Positions 12,137-25,200 of a DNA stretch of 64,000 bases are shown piece by piece. This DNA comes from Aplectana chamaeleonis. Taxonomy: Eukaryota; Nematoda; Chromadorea; Rhabditida; Cosmocercidae. Every line of letters begins with the position of its first letter. Positions within the stretch are counted from its first letter, which is position 1. The translations under genes were made by a program, and so were the position numbers. The DNA is taken from positions 710,001 to 774,000 of the forward strand of contig JAPDOI010000294.1 of assembly GCA_029168955.1 (NCBI GenBank), in the 5' to 3' direction. Under the pieces are notes generated by a model. That model was given only the letters and a program-made list of their open reading frames with translations. It had not been told where the DNA came from and made no database searches.

Positions 12137-12292
12137 CGTAACATAGGCTTGGATTCGGAAGAGACTCTGCGTTCCCTATTGGAGGTTGGCGCAAGCTCGG
12201 TGCACCTACATACGTTACAGCACAGGACACTGAGTTTGCGCCAACCTGCAGCAGTGAACGCAAAGTCTCTTCCGGATCCATGCCGACGTTAG
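12137..12292. mobile_element. Short palindromic element, copy 1 of a pair
   Basis: It is 156 bp with mirrored ends, CGTAACATAGGCTTGGATTC and GGATCCATGCCGACGTTAG, and inner arms GGAGGTTGGCGCAAGCTCGG / GAGTTTGCGCCAACCTGCAG. A second copy is at 46696-46849. Confidence 0.75.
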
Positions 12293-14334
12293 CTCTGCAA
12301 TCATTGATCAGTCCTAATGCAGAGCAAGTAAGGAGTACAGCATCTTTCCTTTACTTCAATAGTTCAACTAAACATTAGCATCCACTATGCCTGACCTATT
12401 CTAGCAGATGAAAAGAGCGGAATGAGACGAGATTGAGGACCAGGTTTGGCGTTTGAACCAGACTATCAAAAAGTACCGTACGATATTGATCTTGAAAGAG
12501 TTAAGCCGTAGTTGATATATCCTCTCATTCTCACAAAAACATTGGAATTTGTTTTGAATTCGAAAAATGACGCCCCAGAAATATTTATGATTGGTCGCAA
12601 ACCCACTATATATTTTTTTGATTTTTAATGCTCCTGATCTTGTTTTAGTCTGAGGTTTCCGATGACAAAACATGCAATCGGAACGGAAACTGCCATGACT
12701 CAGAACTTTCGAAACATTTTACGCAAGTCTTCCGTTAGATGTTGCCTTAGCTGTGGTAAGCTGTTCCTATGCATGTTCGATACCTGTGCGGAAGGATGGA
12801 GGAAGGTTGGTGAGTATGCGTGCTAACCGCGTTGGTAGAAGCCTCAAAATACTTTAGCATTTCGATGCCTCATCTCTGCGGCTACGAGACCACACTTTGT
12901 ACTCCTTGCCATCAAATTTGAAGGCAGCTGTTAGAGAAGGACTACGGGAACCAACCAGTAGATCAGGAGTTGAGAGCGATTGACTACAATGAATGCTTCT
13001 ATGCCATTATCAAGGCTATGAAATGCATGACGCTGACTTTCTTCTCTTGAAAATTGAAATGCTTTTGTTCTTCACCCTTAGATAGCCAGTCTAATATACA
13101 TATCCCGTATATCTAATACCTTGGGATCACGTTCTTTTTGTTACAGCACAATACCTTTGGTCATCCAGCTTTTCGAATCCTGGTAGTTATCAAATAAAAA
13201 AAGTTTCACTTTATCACTTTACTTCTTTATTTTGTAGGTGACGTGTTCTCCATAATTCCCAGTTTCAACGGATTTGTACTGTTCTAGACGTGAAGAGGGA
13301 GGGGTTGGGGGACCAGGGGACTCAGGATCCCAGACATAAATGAAATGAATGATGGATTCATAACGCTACAAGCAAAGTATTTCTATAGAATTGGTAAGAC
13401 AACACTAATTGGCAGCGATATCAAACATCGATGCCAGAGTTTTTCTTTATTTGAATGAAAAAGTACGCCCCCCCTCCTCCCCCGCCTAGGAGATAAAGTC
13501 AACGTATTCCCCAAGAGATTATTTTTTCTTCAATGAAGTTCGATCTCTACATCACTTGTGTACCTAACCCCAGGAAGATCACTACATGCCACCCATGTTC
13601 TTTGATAAGTAGGCCCCCCGCGCATTTATTTAGCACGATAAACTCCATCGACAATATTTATGTCCTCCAAGGAAGTGCAGAAAATATTCGTTTGGAACAG
13701 AAAACCCAATTAGACAAAGTTAGAAAAAAGAAAAACTCGAAAAACTAAGAGGAAAAATAAGAGTTGTAGTAAATTCGTGAATTTCGAAAGAACTGTAACC
13801 AACAGGTGTTCAGAGCACATCGAATAGGTCTTTGATGGGATCAAACATATCTTCAAATTTAGGGTTTCTTTTTTCTTCAGCACTGCTGATGCCACTGATT
13901 TCGAAACATTGCAAATTCCGGTGGAAAATCGTAGACGGTTTTTATCGTGGACACTGCCTTTAGAACCGTTGACCGCGCAGAAAACCATCCATTATTTCTC
14001 AAGATTCTGTATAGCTTAGCCTATCTAGTGAAACATAACTGATAATAAGGATGTTCCGACGAAGAAACGACCGCTCCTTGCTGCGATAATCGAAATCAAG
14101 AGCTTTTTGAGTGACTAGTGCTCGCTTTTCAGTTCATAAAACCCACGCTGAGTGAGTTATTTTTCACAAACCAAAAGGGTAAACAAGAAGCTCACATCAA
14201 AATTGTCGCCAAGCGGGTGGGAGCGATTCTGAGCGATTATATAAATTTCTAATGTCTCAAAAAACAAAAGAAGATTATCGAGAAAAGCGATTTTATTTCG
14301 CAGTCGGATACACGAAACACAAGTAGAACAGTTT

Positions 14335-14860
14335 TCCGCTTGCTACAGTGCCAAGCTAATTTTTTTTTAGCAAAAGCGGTGTTCTGCAGGATTTCTGTTT
14401 TTTTTTTCGCATAAAGCGCTTCACCGCCGTAACTCAGTTTAATATTGACGAAATAAATTTTCAAAAGACTTTTTGTGTTCCTCTCGGAGAGGCGAATGCA
14501 ATTCTCTGATACGATAGTCTTTCTAACTCCGGAATTTCGTCAGCAAATGTGTATTTCTCTTTTGAATTTCCATCGACCACAGGCCAAAACATGACAAATT
14601 TCTGCTATGATGATCATCTATTAAGTCCATGATCGGGCATTTTCAGGAGGACATGCGCAATTTCTGATGAATTTCTGGAGTTTAATCTACCCTTTTGTAA
14701 CACGACTATGGAACTCGTTAAGAGCAATTCAAAAATAACTTCAAAACTGAAACAGGACCACTTTGTAGCAAGTTGTGGCGAAAAGGTGAATTTCGAGCGC
14801 AAAAAGCGCCGCAAAACGCCGCTTTTGCAGGAGATTTGCTCCATCCTGTACAAATATCTT
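14335..14860. mobile_element. Miniature element, family D, copy 1
   Basis: It carries AGCAAAAGCGGTGTTCTGC on the left and the mirrored CCGCAAAACGCCGCTTTTGC on the right. The body between aligns collinearly with 62845-63360, through GTGTTCCTCTC, GACCACAGG and GACCACTTTGTAGC. Confidence 0.6.
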
Positions 14861-15596
14861 TTTTTTTGAATCCGATCGCTCGATGTACAGCCTCTCTTCC
14901 TCATTTTGAGCCGGTCGAAGTATGGCTTATCGGGCTTATCATGTCAAAATGTCCTTTTCACTGTTATATTTTGCAATAACCCGACCTCTCCGCTGCTTTC
15001 ACCGCCCGGACTCATATCAGCGAGAGAATAAAGTCTCTCCGAGTGAGACTGCCCGCCCATGCAGTTGGCGTGCGGGCCGAGTGGTTTTTGCGAAGGCGTT
15101 TTTCGGACGAGCTTTCCAACGCCTGCAAACAGCTGACTGGGATATTATTCAGTATTCGTTTCATTATCCCGTTCATCGAGTTCCGGGTGCGAATAATGTC
15201 TTCACCACGTCCACTTGACACGCAATCCAACGTCCACTTGACACGCAATGAGTGGACAGTTTAATTCGGACAAACTTTACGTATTGGTAGATTGTAACAA
15301 CATGAATCCCGTTAATATGAGTTTGTGAACGAAACATCAGTTTTCAAAGCTGCGTTCTTAACCCTTTACTACATATTCTTAGTTTTTGTAAAACGATGGC
15401 TTGACAACAACCTAGCCCCTCCAAAGAGTGATCAGAGCATAGAAAACGGAAAATGATTACATGCCGCCGAATTATATATTCGCGTGAAATCGACCGCAAC
15501 CAAAGGCTTTGGAGTTTACTGAGCTTCACAAGATGCAGTGTTCCTGCGACCATCGTTCAAAACAGTAACCCAACTTAACGGAATAACACTTAATGA

Positions 15597-15935
15597 ATGC
15601 CAGTGGCCGTATTCATGAAACGGCGGACGCAGGAAGGAGGCGTAACCCTCCTGTACCCGCCGTATGGCAACAACTTTTGTGCCTCTCCTGTCGAGATTTC
15701 AATAGTGGAGGCCACCCGTTCGCCACCTGTCAGAGCAGAGACAGGCATGGGTAGCCACCTGCAGAGACGGAGAGGAGACCGCCGGGTAGGAAACTGCTGT
15801 GTCTCAGCTACGCCATCAATGCATTCCGGCGGGCACAGCATGCCCGAACTTAGCTGTGCGGGTGGAGGGGCAGAGCGCGCGCTGCCTGCCAGTAACATAT
15901 TGATAATTTTCTGCCACGTGAGATCGACCTAGCAG
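15597..15935. other. GC-rich stretch open on both strands, unassigned
   Basis: About 340 bp are much more GC-rich than the surroundings and open on both strands (111 codons +, 102 codons -). The codon content is Arg/Pro/Ser-rich and neither product is recognised. It may be a transposon untranslated region or a low-complexity gene relic. Confidence 0.25.
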
Positions 15936-16481
15936 GCAGCTGCAACACTCTCCGTCCACCCACTAGGTGACTAGGAAGCTTCCTGTCTACCTGCCGGGTA
16001 CCTAAATCAGAAACTCGTCCAACAACGGGTAGACTTTGGACCTTCTCGAAAGACTCCCAGTGCTAGGTGAATACGGGCACAGGATTAAGAGATAGACGAG
16101 CACACCAAAGTCATGTGAGAGGAAACGGTCGTGAGCTACGCGCGAAATCAATAGCAGGGGGCAGGCGCTGATTTTAGAAACGCTAGCTAGATCCTCCTGT
16201 AATATGTTTGAAGCTTGACCGTAGCATGTCCGCTCTACTCGGTATTGCATCGCTCATCGACGTTCTGGGGAAGCAGCGGTCGAAGCATGATTGTTAGTTG
16301 TGCACGCCGAGATAACATGCCGCAAACATGTGGAGGGTATTTTTATGCTGATCGCATGGTGTTTTGAAAGTTCTGAGGAGTTGATAAGCTACCTGTGCGT
16401 CAACTGTGTCAACTGGCAAAGTAAAAAAGAACGAGTTCTGCGTTAGCAAAAAAACGTTCGTAAGTGTTTTTCCATTTATAG

Positions 16482-17257
16482 GTATTCCAGAGCAAACCAC
16501 TGACGTCATCCAGCAGCTGGTGGAAGTAAATCACGTGGATAATATAGAGAGATTCATAAGGAATCTCGTTTTGAGTTGTTTGGTGAACGATGAATCCGGT
16601 GAAACTAGCGCTGTGGATCTTAATGATGTGAGGTGTTTCTGAGTTTGCTACACTGTAGGATAAGTACGGCTGATTTTCGAAATACTATTAGAATTCTTCA
16701 GACTGTTACCATAACTGGCATGGACCTGCGTAGGAGCTGAGCGAACAAGAGTGAATTGTTGGTATCACCATTCTTCGATGCCTCGGTGGATCGGTAAGGA
16801 GAAATTCTCTGAATGCTTTTATCATACATACTATTTTTTCTCGTTCAGGGTTGGATTTCTTCTGAATGTGGTGAAAAACGAGGATATCATGAAGAATTTA
16901 TCGACGCATCCGAAAAAGGTACTCAACTTCTGTTTTTAAGGCTTGGCGACTTTGTTCATTGCATTGTGATTTGTAGGATTCGTCGAGCGTTTCTGTAGGA
17001 TACAAAAACGATTGTCCGCTCAGCATGTGTCCTGCTGCGCTCGTTCACCGATGAGGAACTTAGAAAAGCCAAATACTCCCACCTAAAAATCTGGTAGGTA
17101 TGTTTCTGTCAATGATTGGATAGCAGGAGGTGCCGAGGTGATCGCAAAACGCTTGGCTTTGGGCAAGATGGAATCAGCGTCATACCTTTACAAGGGAGCC
17201 TCTTATACTCACACATTGGTGGGGAACTTCCCGAGAACGAAGACGGAGTATCTCTAG
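16482..17257 (+). pseudogene. Unidentified multi-exon gene fragment, frame broken
   Basis: Four plausible exons are seen: 16482-16632 (contains IPEQTTDVIQQLVEVNHVDN), 16849-16918 (VGFLLNVVKNEDIMKN), 16999-17093 (TIVRSACVLLRSFTDEELRK) and 17127-17257 (AEVIAKRLALGKMESASYLY, ending TKTEYL and a TAG stop). The first three join in phase through GT-AG introns of 216 and 80 bp. The third exon ends in phase 2, but the protein-like frame of the fourth needs phase 1, so an indel, an unseen splice site or an assembly error breaks the frame. The helical, Leu-rich character could suit an ARM/HEAT-like fold, but I do not recognise the family. No 5' exons were found. Confidence 0.35.
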
Positions 17258-20200
17258 ACTCAACTAGGGAGGCGAAAGTAATTTATCACAGCAAGGCTTC
17301 CCTTGTTCTCGCAGAAGCATGTCTTTCCCATAATTCCTTAACTAAACACAAATTAGTCATTGATTTACCAAAAAAAAGTTCGCCGAAACCCGCAGCTTGC
17401 AATAGTTTCTTGTTCTTAGAAAGCTGGACTATGACCAAGAATTATGACCTCTGACGTCAGATTACAGGTGAGCTTTCTTTCATCCCCACAATCCGGTCAG
17501 AGATACCGTACAGCGCCCATATCAAACTGCAAGACCGCCTCGAGACTGGGCAATTTACACCGCCGCATGTGTTGCGACTTTGTTATTATGTTCGTCATGC
17601 TGGGGCGAAGCCAAGGGAATCACCGTGGAGGAAACTTCCATTGTTCCCCCCCCCCCCTTCAACTTTTTCGAACGTTTTTCGTGATGAATGATTGGAGGAG
17701 AGGACGGCGAGGCGTCCGCTTCGGAATGAGCGTCTCACCGTTCTCCCCTCGATCGAATGATAGCAACCAAATCAGGTCTACTCTTCTTGGAAACTCCGCC
17801 TTAAAAATGTGAAAAGTCTATTGTGGGCAAGCGCATGCGGCAAACTTTGTCGGGATAAATGGTAGTAATCAGTTGCCCTTCCTTTTGCGGCAGCGATGGC
17901 TAATCCCAACACAAACTGGAGTTTTGAAAAATGACTTGTTGAGTGCAGGGGGATAAAATAAACATTTTGAAGCTTGTTTAATTCACTCAAAACACCGTGG
18001 TAGATGAAAACCATAAAAAAACGCGAGTTTTCTGGATTCCAAAAATTAGAACACTTTCGTTCCAAACTTTGTTCAAGGGTGTTAATTGAAACGCTGAACA
18101 CGAATGCAAGGTTAGTTTTCAGTTTTTCAGAAGATTGCTTTAGAGTACGTTCAGAAAAGTAAAATTTACCTGCAGTAACCACCCGTATTCTTCCTAAAAC
18201 GAAAAAATAGACAATAGAGAATAACCCACGCCTCCTCCCCGGACAAACTTTGAGCTAAATTTGTTTCAATTTTTAAATGTCCTAAAAAAATTTATCTCGT
18301 TTCTGACTGCCCCAGGCGCATTGAGGATATATTGAAAAAATTCAAATAGATTTCCATCTCCAACACAACACTACAGAGACTGTTTCTCAAAACTCTAATT
18401 TATGTTTAGATCGGTACCTGGTAAGAGAGGAGTTTATGGTTGGGCACAAGTAAAGCTTAGTTTTGACTGCAGGTGGTCGCTGCGGCCATGCGAGGGACAA
18501 CTGTTCCTTTTTCATCGCGCGTAATGGAAAGCCGTTCCAATTGTGATCGCATCGTGGCAAACATACTACATCGCTGGGTCGCGGCGACGAAATCCTATGT
18601 TTCACTGCATCGCTGCTCGAAGAGCGATTCTCAATGGTTGCTGACGATTGCCAGCGAATTGACACGTTTCGTCTGAAGAACGTTGATCCTTTCACATGAC
18701 AAGATCAGTGTTATCGAGTCGAAACGCGTTATTGATGAATACCAGCCATTAATTTCACTGATTGATTGAATTTTTCTATCCGTGGGCCTATGCACTATGA
18801 ACAGAATCGCTGCCGCTGCTACATCGCTGCAGCAGCGGATGCAAAATCGCTGCGGTGAAAAACAGCAGCGATGCAGTCAAAACTAGGCTTAAGCCTCCAT
18901 AACTGGTCCTGTTGCTCAACAAATGCTTAAAGCGATTTTGAATGGGCTGTGGAAGAACTAGCCTTAATAACGTTAACATAAGAACTGTCCCGATTAGTTT
19001 GGCTCATCCAGATATGCAGTAAGGCAACCTTAACTGTAGTGATAAAGTTTCGGATGCGGTGAGATCAACCGATTCAATAGGGAATAGATTCATGTAGCTA
19101 AAAACCGCAATGAGATCTACTGGCCGATATCAGGTCGCATATTACGACTTGGAGCTGCTGAAGGGCGCTCAAAAGAGGGAAGATAATGGTTTGTGAGATG
19201 GATTGGTGCAAGCTCACGGAGCTTTGTCTAGGGTTCTCTCATTGCCATTTTCTGGATCTTGGGCGGCTGTTCATCAGGATCAGACGTTGCAATATGTATG
19301 CACTCAGCGCATTTTCCCAGAAACCTATCACTTGCATGAGATTCGTACAGAAACATTTGCAAAGGGAGGCGTTTCTTCTCTGACATAGCTAATATCATGA
19401 TCTTTTTTCTCACCCTTCTTGTTTCTCGGGCCGCCTGCTCGCCGGTAATCACCCTTCCCACCCACTTCGGGTTTATCCAAACGTAGTTTTGACCCCGGTG
19501 CTAATAAGACATTGTGAGCTGGTGTTGGTCGTTGATTCTTATGACACACAGTCCACGGCAACGGAAAAAGGCGGTGGTGCAGTAGCCGACTCTTTCTAAT
19601 ATGCTGTAGTCTGTTTGTGGTACCACTGATTTTTTTCCGAGACAGTTTTGATTGATGGGTGATGATGGGTGAGTTTCTGTTTTCAACGGTACGGCTACAG
19701 CTGTGGAAGCAATGAAAACGAAAACAAAAAAAACATACTACAGTTTAGTAGGAAGAGTCCACAACCGTACTACCGATTTTTTCCGTTACCGTGGAGTATA
19801 CCTGGAAGAAACACACTGAGCGAAGATTGCGCTTTGATGAGACTACATCGTTGTAGGGCAGATCAGTAAACAGATGAAGTCGCCACTTTTGTTTGGTAGA
19901 AAGAAGACGTGCATTTGACTTCGTTTGCAAAGCCTTCAAGAAACGAAACTGTGCCGTTGCTGCATATCTGATTGGCATGATGACTTCATATATACAGGTA
20001 ATTCGCTTACGACTTATAATCTTTGGGTCTTGCATATGCATATTCGTTCTAACCGCTTTTTTCATAGAAATCTGACCCATGGGACCTGTCGCTGGTAAAT
20101 CCTGAATGCGAGCTTGTGCCCACATGGATGGCTAGCTAGCTAGCGGCGGCTGGTAGAAGCTGTTGGAGTTATATTGGCTGATTTTATTTGATGTTGTTAT

Positions 20201-20579
20201 TTGATTTCTGTGTACTGAAGTTATAAAGTTATTAGACGATTTTAGAGCATATTATCTAAGACACCACATGCTAAAGACAGCTGAATTTTTTTCTGATTTC
20301 GAAGAGGAGAACTTCTTCAGGGTTGTATACCAGCTCAACAGCCCCTTGTATATGTATATAGTAGTAGCAGGTATGAAAGGTAATGTTATCTGCTGTTCAT
20401 ATGGGAGTGAAATTTCTCTGCGCAGCTGCCGACAACTGGGCCAGTAGCAATCCGCCCGGAAGGTGGCAGCTACCAGCTGTCACTGCGTGGTAACTGTGTT
20501 AATCACTGATCGACTATCAATGTAAACACGGAGGCATAGAAATGCACACGCGGCGCTCAAGTTAATGACCGTTCTAGTC
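17258..20579. other. Intergenic, one miniature element inside
   Basis: Apart from 18453-18890, nothing is firmly supported. Overlapping 60-65 codon frames at 19186-19388 are protein-like in composition but lack a start context or matching splice sites. Confidence 0.35.
18453..18890. mobile_element. Miniature inverted-repeat element, about 440 bp
   Basis: AAGCTTAGTTTTGACTGCA is mirrored by TGCAGTCAAAACTAGGCTT. The interior is rich in ATCGCTGC words in both orientations. Confidence 0.6.
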
Positions 20580-20909
20580 ACGCACCTGGCAGCAGTTAGC
20601 GTTCTTTGGCGAGGTGGGTGACTGCAAGAAACGGGTGGTGACTTCGCTCACCGCCGCAGAGGAAAGAGAAATAGCGCGCGATAGGAGGGGACGTCCGGTC
20701 GATACCGCGGACGCGGGGTCGTGCACGCCCAAGGGTGGCGACTTCTTGAGGAAAGTGCGCCCCGAGAGACTGCAGTGGAGCGCTTGCGGACCGACCAGTC
20801 CGCTGTCCACTTATCACCCCAGCAAAGCAGGGTGGCCTATCTCGTTGTCTAGGTGGGCAAGGAAAAATTGCTTCCGCCGGCTGGCGGCCATCCAGGTCCG
20901 CTGCCAGCT
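20580..20909. other. GC-rich island upstream of a small palindrome, unassigned
   Basis: A 330-bp GC-rich block is open on both strands, up to 142 codons on + (running on to 21042 through the adjacent element) and 78 on -. The translation is not recognised and crosses a repeat, so I do not call a gene. Confidence 0.2.
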
Positions 20910-21041
20910 GGGCTGGAATTCACGAAACGATAACCAAGTTTTCCAAGGCATGAGGTTAATCGATTTGCACGCGATGCACTTAGCCATGGTTACGCTAGTC
21001 ATGGTTAAAACGAGGTTAGCGTTTCGTGAATCCCATCCCTG
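20910..21041. mobile_element. Small palindromic element, about 130 bp
   Basis: GGCTGGAATTCACGAAACG on the left is mirrored by CGTTTCGTGAATCCCATCCC on the right. A half-site, GTGAATCCCATCC, recurs near 52712. Confidence 0.6.
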
Positions 21042-21696
21042 ATAGGAATGACGATGCATGCGTCTCCTCTATAGATTTCACCTGCTTTGCTCCTATTCTA
21101 AGCTCAATTTCAAATTCTTAGGAGTTGTTTTAGCCATATTCAACCATTTACAGATTTTTTTCCAAGAATCGCTCACTACAAGTAAAATCAGATCTGCAAC
21201 GAAACCTATGTAAGGAAGGTGGCTGAGAAATTATTTCGTTCACGAGAAAAGGCATAAAACTTACGTGATCCGCGTGTACTAGTTACTAAATACTCTACAA
21301 TTAATCATCTGAGTTCGGTTTTCATCTAAACTGCATTTTCCTCTTCTAGAAACAAGTTCACTACTGCAAAGCGTGAAGCAAACCAAGGAATAATGTAGTC
21401 CATAATTATAAAAAATTCCTTTAAACTTTTTGGTTGATCTTGTGGAAAAAACACTAGGTTGCCTCCTCGACAGTCATACTACAAAAAACCGTAATGTTCA
21501 ATAAGTTTTTGCTGTTCGATGATAAGATAGGGCGTTGCTACTAGCCAAATTTTTTTTGTTTTGTTGGTACCCTCTTCATATGGACGGAGGTATGTGAAGT
21601 TTTATTTCCATCTGCCAATTCATTCTTTGTTTACAAGCAATTTAGTGCCGCCGTTACACAGCGATGCAAAAAAAAAATTGAATATTGAGTGATAGA

Positions 21697-22262
21697 ATTG
21701 TGGTGAGCGCGAAGCGCTCACCAGATTTGGCTTTGATTCGCCATCGCGCAACCCCCTGATCTCAGTATCAGGGTCCAGAGTAAACGTAGGGAGACCGTTC
21801 TTTTCGCATTTAATACTCTTTAGAAAGGTGAATAACTGTTCAAAAAATGATCCGGAATGGTTACCTGAGATTCGAGAAAAAGTGTCAAAACCACGCCATT
21901 TTGGTCGAAAAAATGTTCATATCCTTTTTTTCAGTTGGCGTTCACGATCTTGTTGGAACACTTATCGTTGAGCTAGAGAGCTCATTTTTGGCCAGGAAGC
22001 TGGTTTTGTTTGCACCTAGCTCCTGTCAAATTTTGAAGTTGGTAGCTCAATTTTTGCGGAACCTCAAAATTGAGGGTAAAGAAAGACAAAAACACGTAAA
22101 CATGTTATTAAAAACCAACCGACGTTTGCTTATTCGTAAAAATGAACTAGGGAAATAAACACCGTTACTGATAGGCTTTTGCTCAGGATTTGACGGGGCA
22201 ACGCTTCAATCAATACGGCGGGATCTCGAAAGTACTTTTTGAAACGCCGCACGGTGTGACTC
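21697..22262 (+). repeat. Left terminal inverted repeat of the giant element
   Basis: Starts ATTGTGGTGAGCGC and runs through CCCCTGATCTCAGTATCAGG and GTTGGAACACTTATCGTTG to GCCGCACGGTGTGA. It pairs with 36424-36988. An open frame at 21847-22158 is not conserved in the other copy and is not called. Confidence 0.9.
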
Positions 22263-25200
22263 AGAAGTGCGCCACAGAACGCCGTAGATACTGTGCGGGA
22301 CCCCAGCAGGAGTGCGAAAGACGTCGTAAAACATGTGTGTGACCAAAGTAAGAGTGCGCCGGACGCCGTAGAAAGTGTGCGGGACCCAAATGGGTGTGCG
22401 CAGAACGCCGTAGAAAGTGTGCGGGACCCAAGTGGGAGTGCGCCGGACGCCGTAGAAAGTGTGCGGGACCCAAATGGGTGTGCGCAGAACGCCCTAGAAA
22501 GTGTGTGGGACCCAAATGAGAGTGCGCCGGACGCCGTAGAAAGTGTGCGGGACCCAAACGAGAGTGCGCCGGACGCCGTAGAAAGTGTGCGGGACCCACG
22601 TGGGAATGCGCCGGACGCCGTAGAAAGTGTGCGGGACTCGAATGGGTGTGCGCAGAACGCCGTAGTAAATGTGTGGGACCCAAATGGGTGTGCGCAGAAC
22701 GCCGTAGAAAGTATGCGGGACCCAAATGGGTGTGCGCCGGACGCCGTAGAAAGTATGTGGGACCCAAATGAGAGTGCGCAGGACGCCGTGGAAGGTGTGC
22801 GGGACCCAGATGAGAAAGCGTCTAACTCCGTAGAAAATGTGCGGAACCCAAGTGGGAGTGCGCCGGACGCCGTAGAAAGTGTGAGGCATCCAAATGGGTG
22901 GGCGCAGAACGCCGTGGAAAGTGTGCGGGACCCAAGTGGGAGTGCGCCGGACGCCGTAGAGAGTGTGCGGGACCCAAATGGGTGTGCGCAGAACGCCGTA
23001 GAAAGTGTGCGGGACCCAAATGGGAGTGCGCCGGACGCCGTAGAAATTGTGCGGGACCCAAATGGGTGTGCGCAGAACGCCCTAGAAAGTGTGTGGGACC
23101 CAAACGAGAGTGCGCCCGACGCCGTAGAAAGTGTGCGGGACCCAAGTGGGAGTGCGCCGGACGCCGTAGAAAGTGTGCGGGACCCAAATGGGTGTGCGCA
23201 GAACGCCCTAGAAAGTGTGCGGGACCCAAATGAGAGTGCGCCGGACGCCGTAGAAAGTGTGCGGGACCCACGTGGGAATGCGCCGGACGCCGTAGAAAGT
23301 GTGCGGGACTCAAATTGGTGTGCGCAGAACGCCGTAGTAAATGTGTGGGACCCCAATGGGTGTGCGCAGAACGCCCTAGAAAGTGTGTGGGACCCAAATG
23401 AGAGTGCGCCGGACGCCGTAGAAAGTGTGCGGGACCCAAATGAGAGTGCGCCGGACGCCGTAGAAAGTGTGCGGGACCCACGTGGGAATGCGCCGGACGC
23501 CGTAGAAAGTGTGCGGGACTCAAATGGGTGTGCGCAGAACGCCGTAGAAAGTGTGCGGGACCCACGTGGGAGTGCGCCGGACGCCGTAGAAAGTGTGCGG
23601 GACCCAAATGGGTGGGCGCAGAACGCCGTAGAAAGTGTGCGGGATCCAAGTGGGAGTGCGCCGGACGCCGTAGAAAGTGTGCGAGACCCAAATGGGTGTG
23701 CGCAGAACGCCGTAGAAAGTGTGCGGGACTCAAATGGGTGTGCGCAGAACGCCGTAGTAAATGTGTGGGACCCAAGTGGGGGTGCGCAGAGCGCCGTAGA
23801 AAGTATGCGGGATCTAAATGGGTGTGCGCAAAACGCCTAGAAAGTGTGTAGGACCCAAATGAGAGAGTGCGCCGGACGCCGTAGAAAGTGTGCGGGACCC
23901 AAATGAGAGTGCGCCGGACGCCGTAGAAAGTGTGCGGGACCCAAATGGGAGTGCGCCGGACGCCGTAGAAATTGTGCGGGACCCAAATGGGTGTGCGCAG
24001 AACGGCCTAGAAAGTGTGTGGGACCCAAATGAGAGTGCGCAGACCGCCGTAGAAAGTATGCGGGATCTAAATGGGTGTGCGCAAAACGCCCTAGAAAGTG
24101 TGTAGGACCCAAATGAGAGTGCGCCGGACGCCGTAGAAAGTGTGCGGGACCCAAATGAGAGTGCGCCGGACGCCGTAGAAAGTGTGTGGGACCCAAATGG
24201 GAGTGCGCCGGACGCCGTAGAAAGTGTGCGGGACCCAAATGGGTGGGCGCAGAACGCCGTGGAAAGTGTGCGGGACCCAAGTGGGAGTGCGCCGGACGCC
24301 GTAGAAAGTGTGCGGGACTCAAAAGGGTGTGCGCAGAACGCCGTAGTAAATGTGTGGGACCCAAATGAGAGTGCGCCGGACGCCGTAGAAACTGTGCGGG
24401 ACCCAAGTGGGTGTGCGCAGAACGCCGTAGAAAGTGTGTGGGACCCAAATGAGAGTGCGCCGGACGCCGTAGAAAGTGTGCGGGACCCAAATGGGTGTGC
24501 GCCGGACGCCGTAGAAAGTGTGCGGGACCCAAATGGGTGTGCGCAGAACGCCCTAGAAAGTGTGCGGGACCCAAATGAGAGTGCGCCGGACGCCGTAGAA
24601 AGTGTGCGGGACCCACGTGGGAATGCGCCGGACGCCGTAGAAAGTGTGCGGGACTCAAAAGGGTGTGCGCAGAACGCCGTAGTAAATGTGTGGGACCCAA
24701 ATGGGTGTGCGCAGAACGCCCTAGAATGTGTGTAGGACCCAAATGAGAGTGCGCCAGACGCCGTAGAAAGCGTGGGGACCCAAAGGAGAGGGCGCCGGAC
24801 GCCGTAGAAAGTGTGCAGGACCACGTGGGAATGCGCCGGACGCCGTAGAAAGTGTGCGGGACTCAAATGGGTGTGCGCAGAACGCCGTAGAAAGTGTGCG
24901 GGACCCAAATGGGAATGCGCCGGACGCAGTAGAAAGTGTGCGGGACCCAAATGGGTGGGCGCAGAACGCCGTAGAAAGTGTGCGGGACCCAAATGGGTGT
25001 GCGCCGGACGTCGTAGAAAGTATGCGGGACCCAAATGGGTGTGCGCAGAACGCCGTAGAAAGTGTGCGGGACTCAAATGGGTGTGCACAGAACGCCGTAG
25101 TAAATGTGTGGGACCCAAATGGGTGTGCGCAGAACGCCGTAGAAAGGATGCGGGATCTAAATGGGTGTGCGCAAAACGCCCTAGAAAGTGTGTAGGACCC

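Larger units (their letters stand above)
10500..14334. other. Intergenic apart from the two elements listed
   Basis: Outside 11239-11730 and 12137-12292 I see AT-rich sequence with no convincing exon. GTGGACACTGCCTTTAG near 13947 looks like an isolated family B right end with no partner found. Confidence 0.4.

Noticed and set aside
19186..19388. Two overlapping 61-65 codon frames that look protein-like
   Set aside because: Both frames are equally open, neither has a matching acceptor and donor, and no family is recognised.
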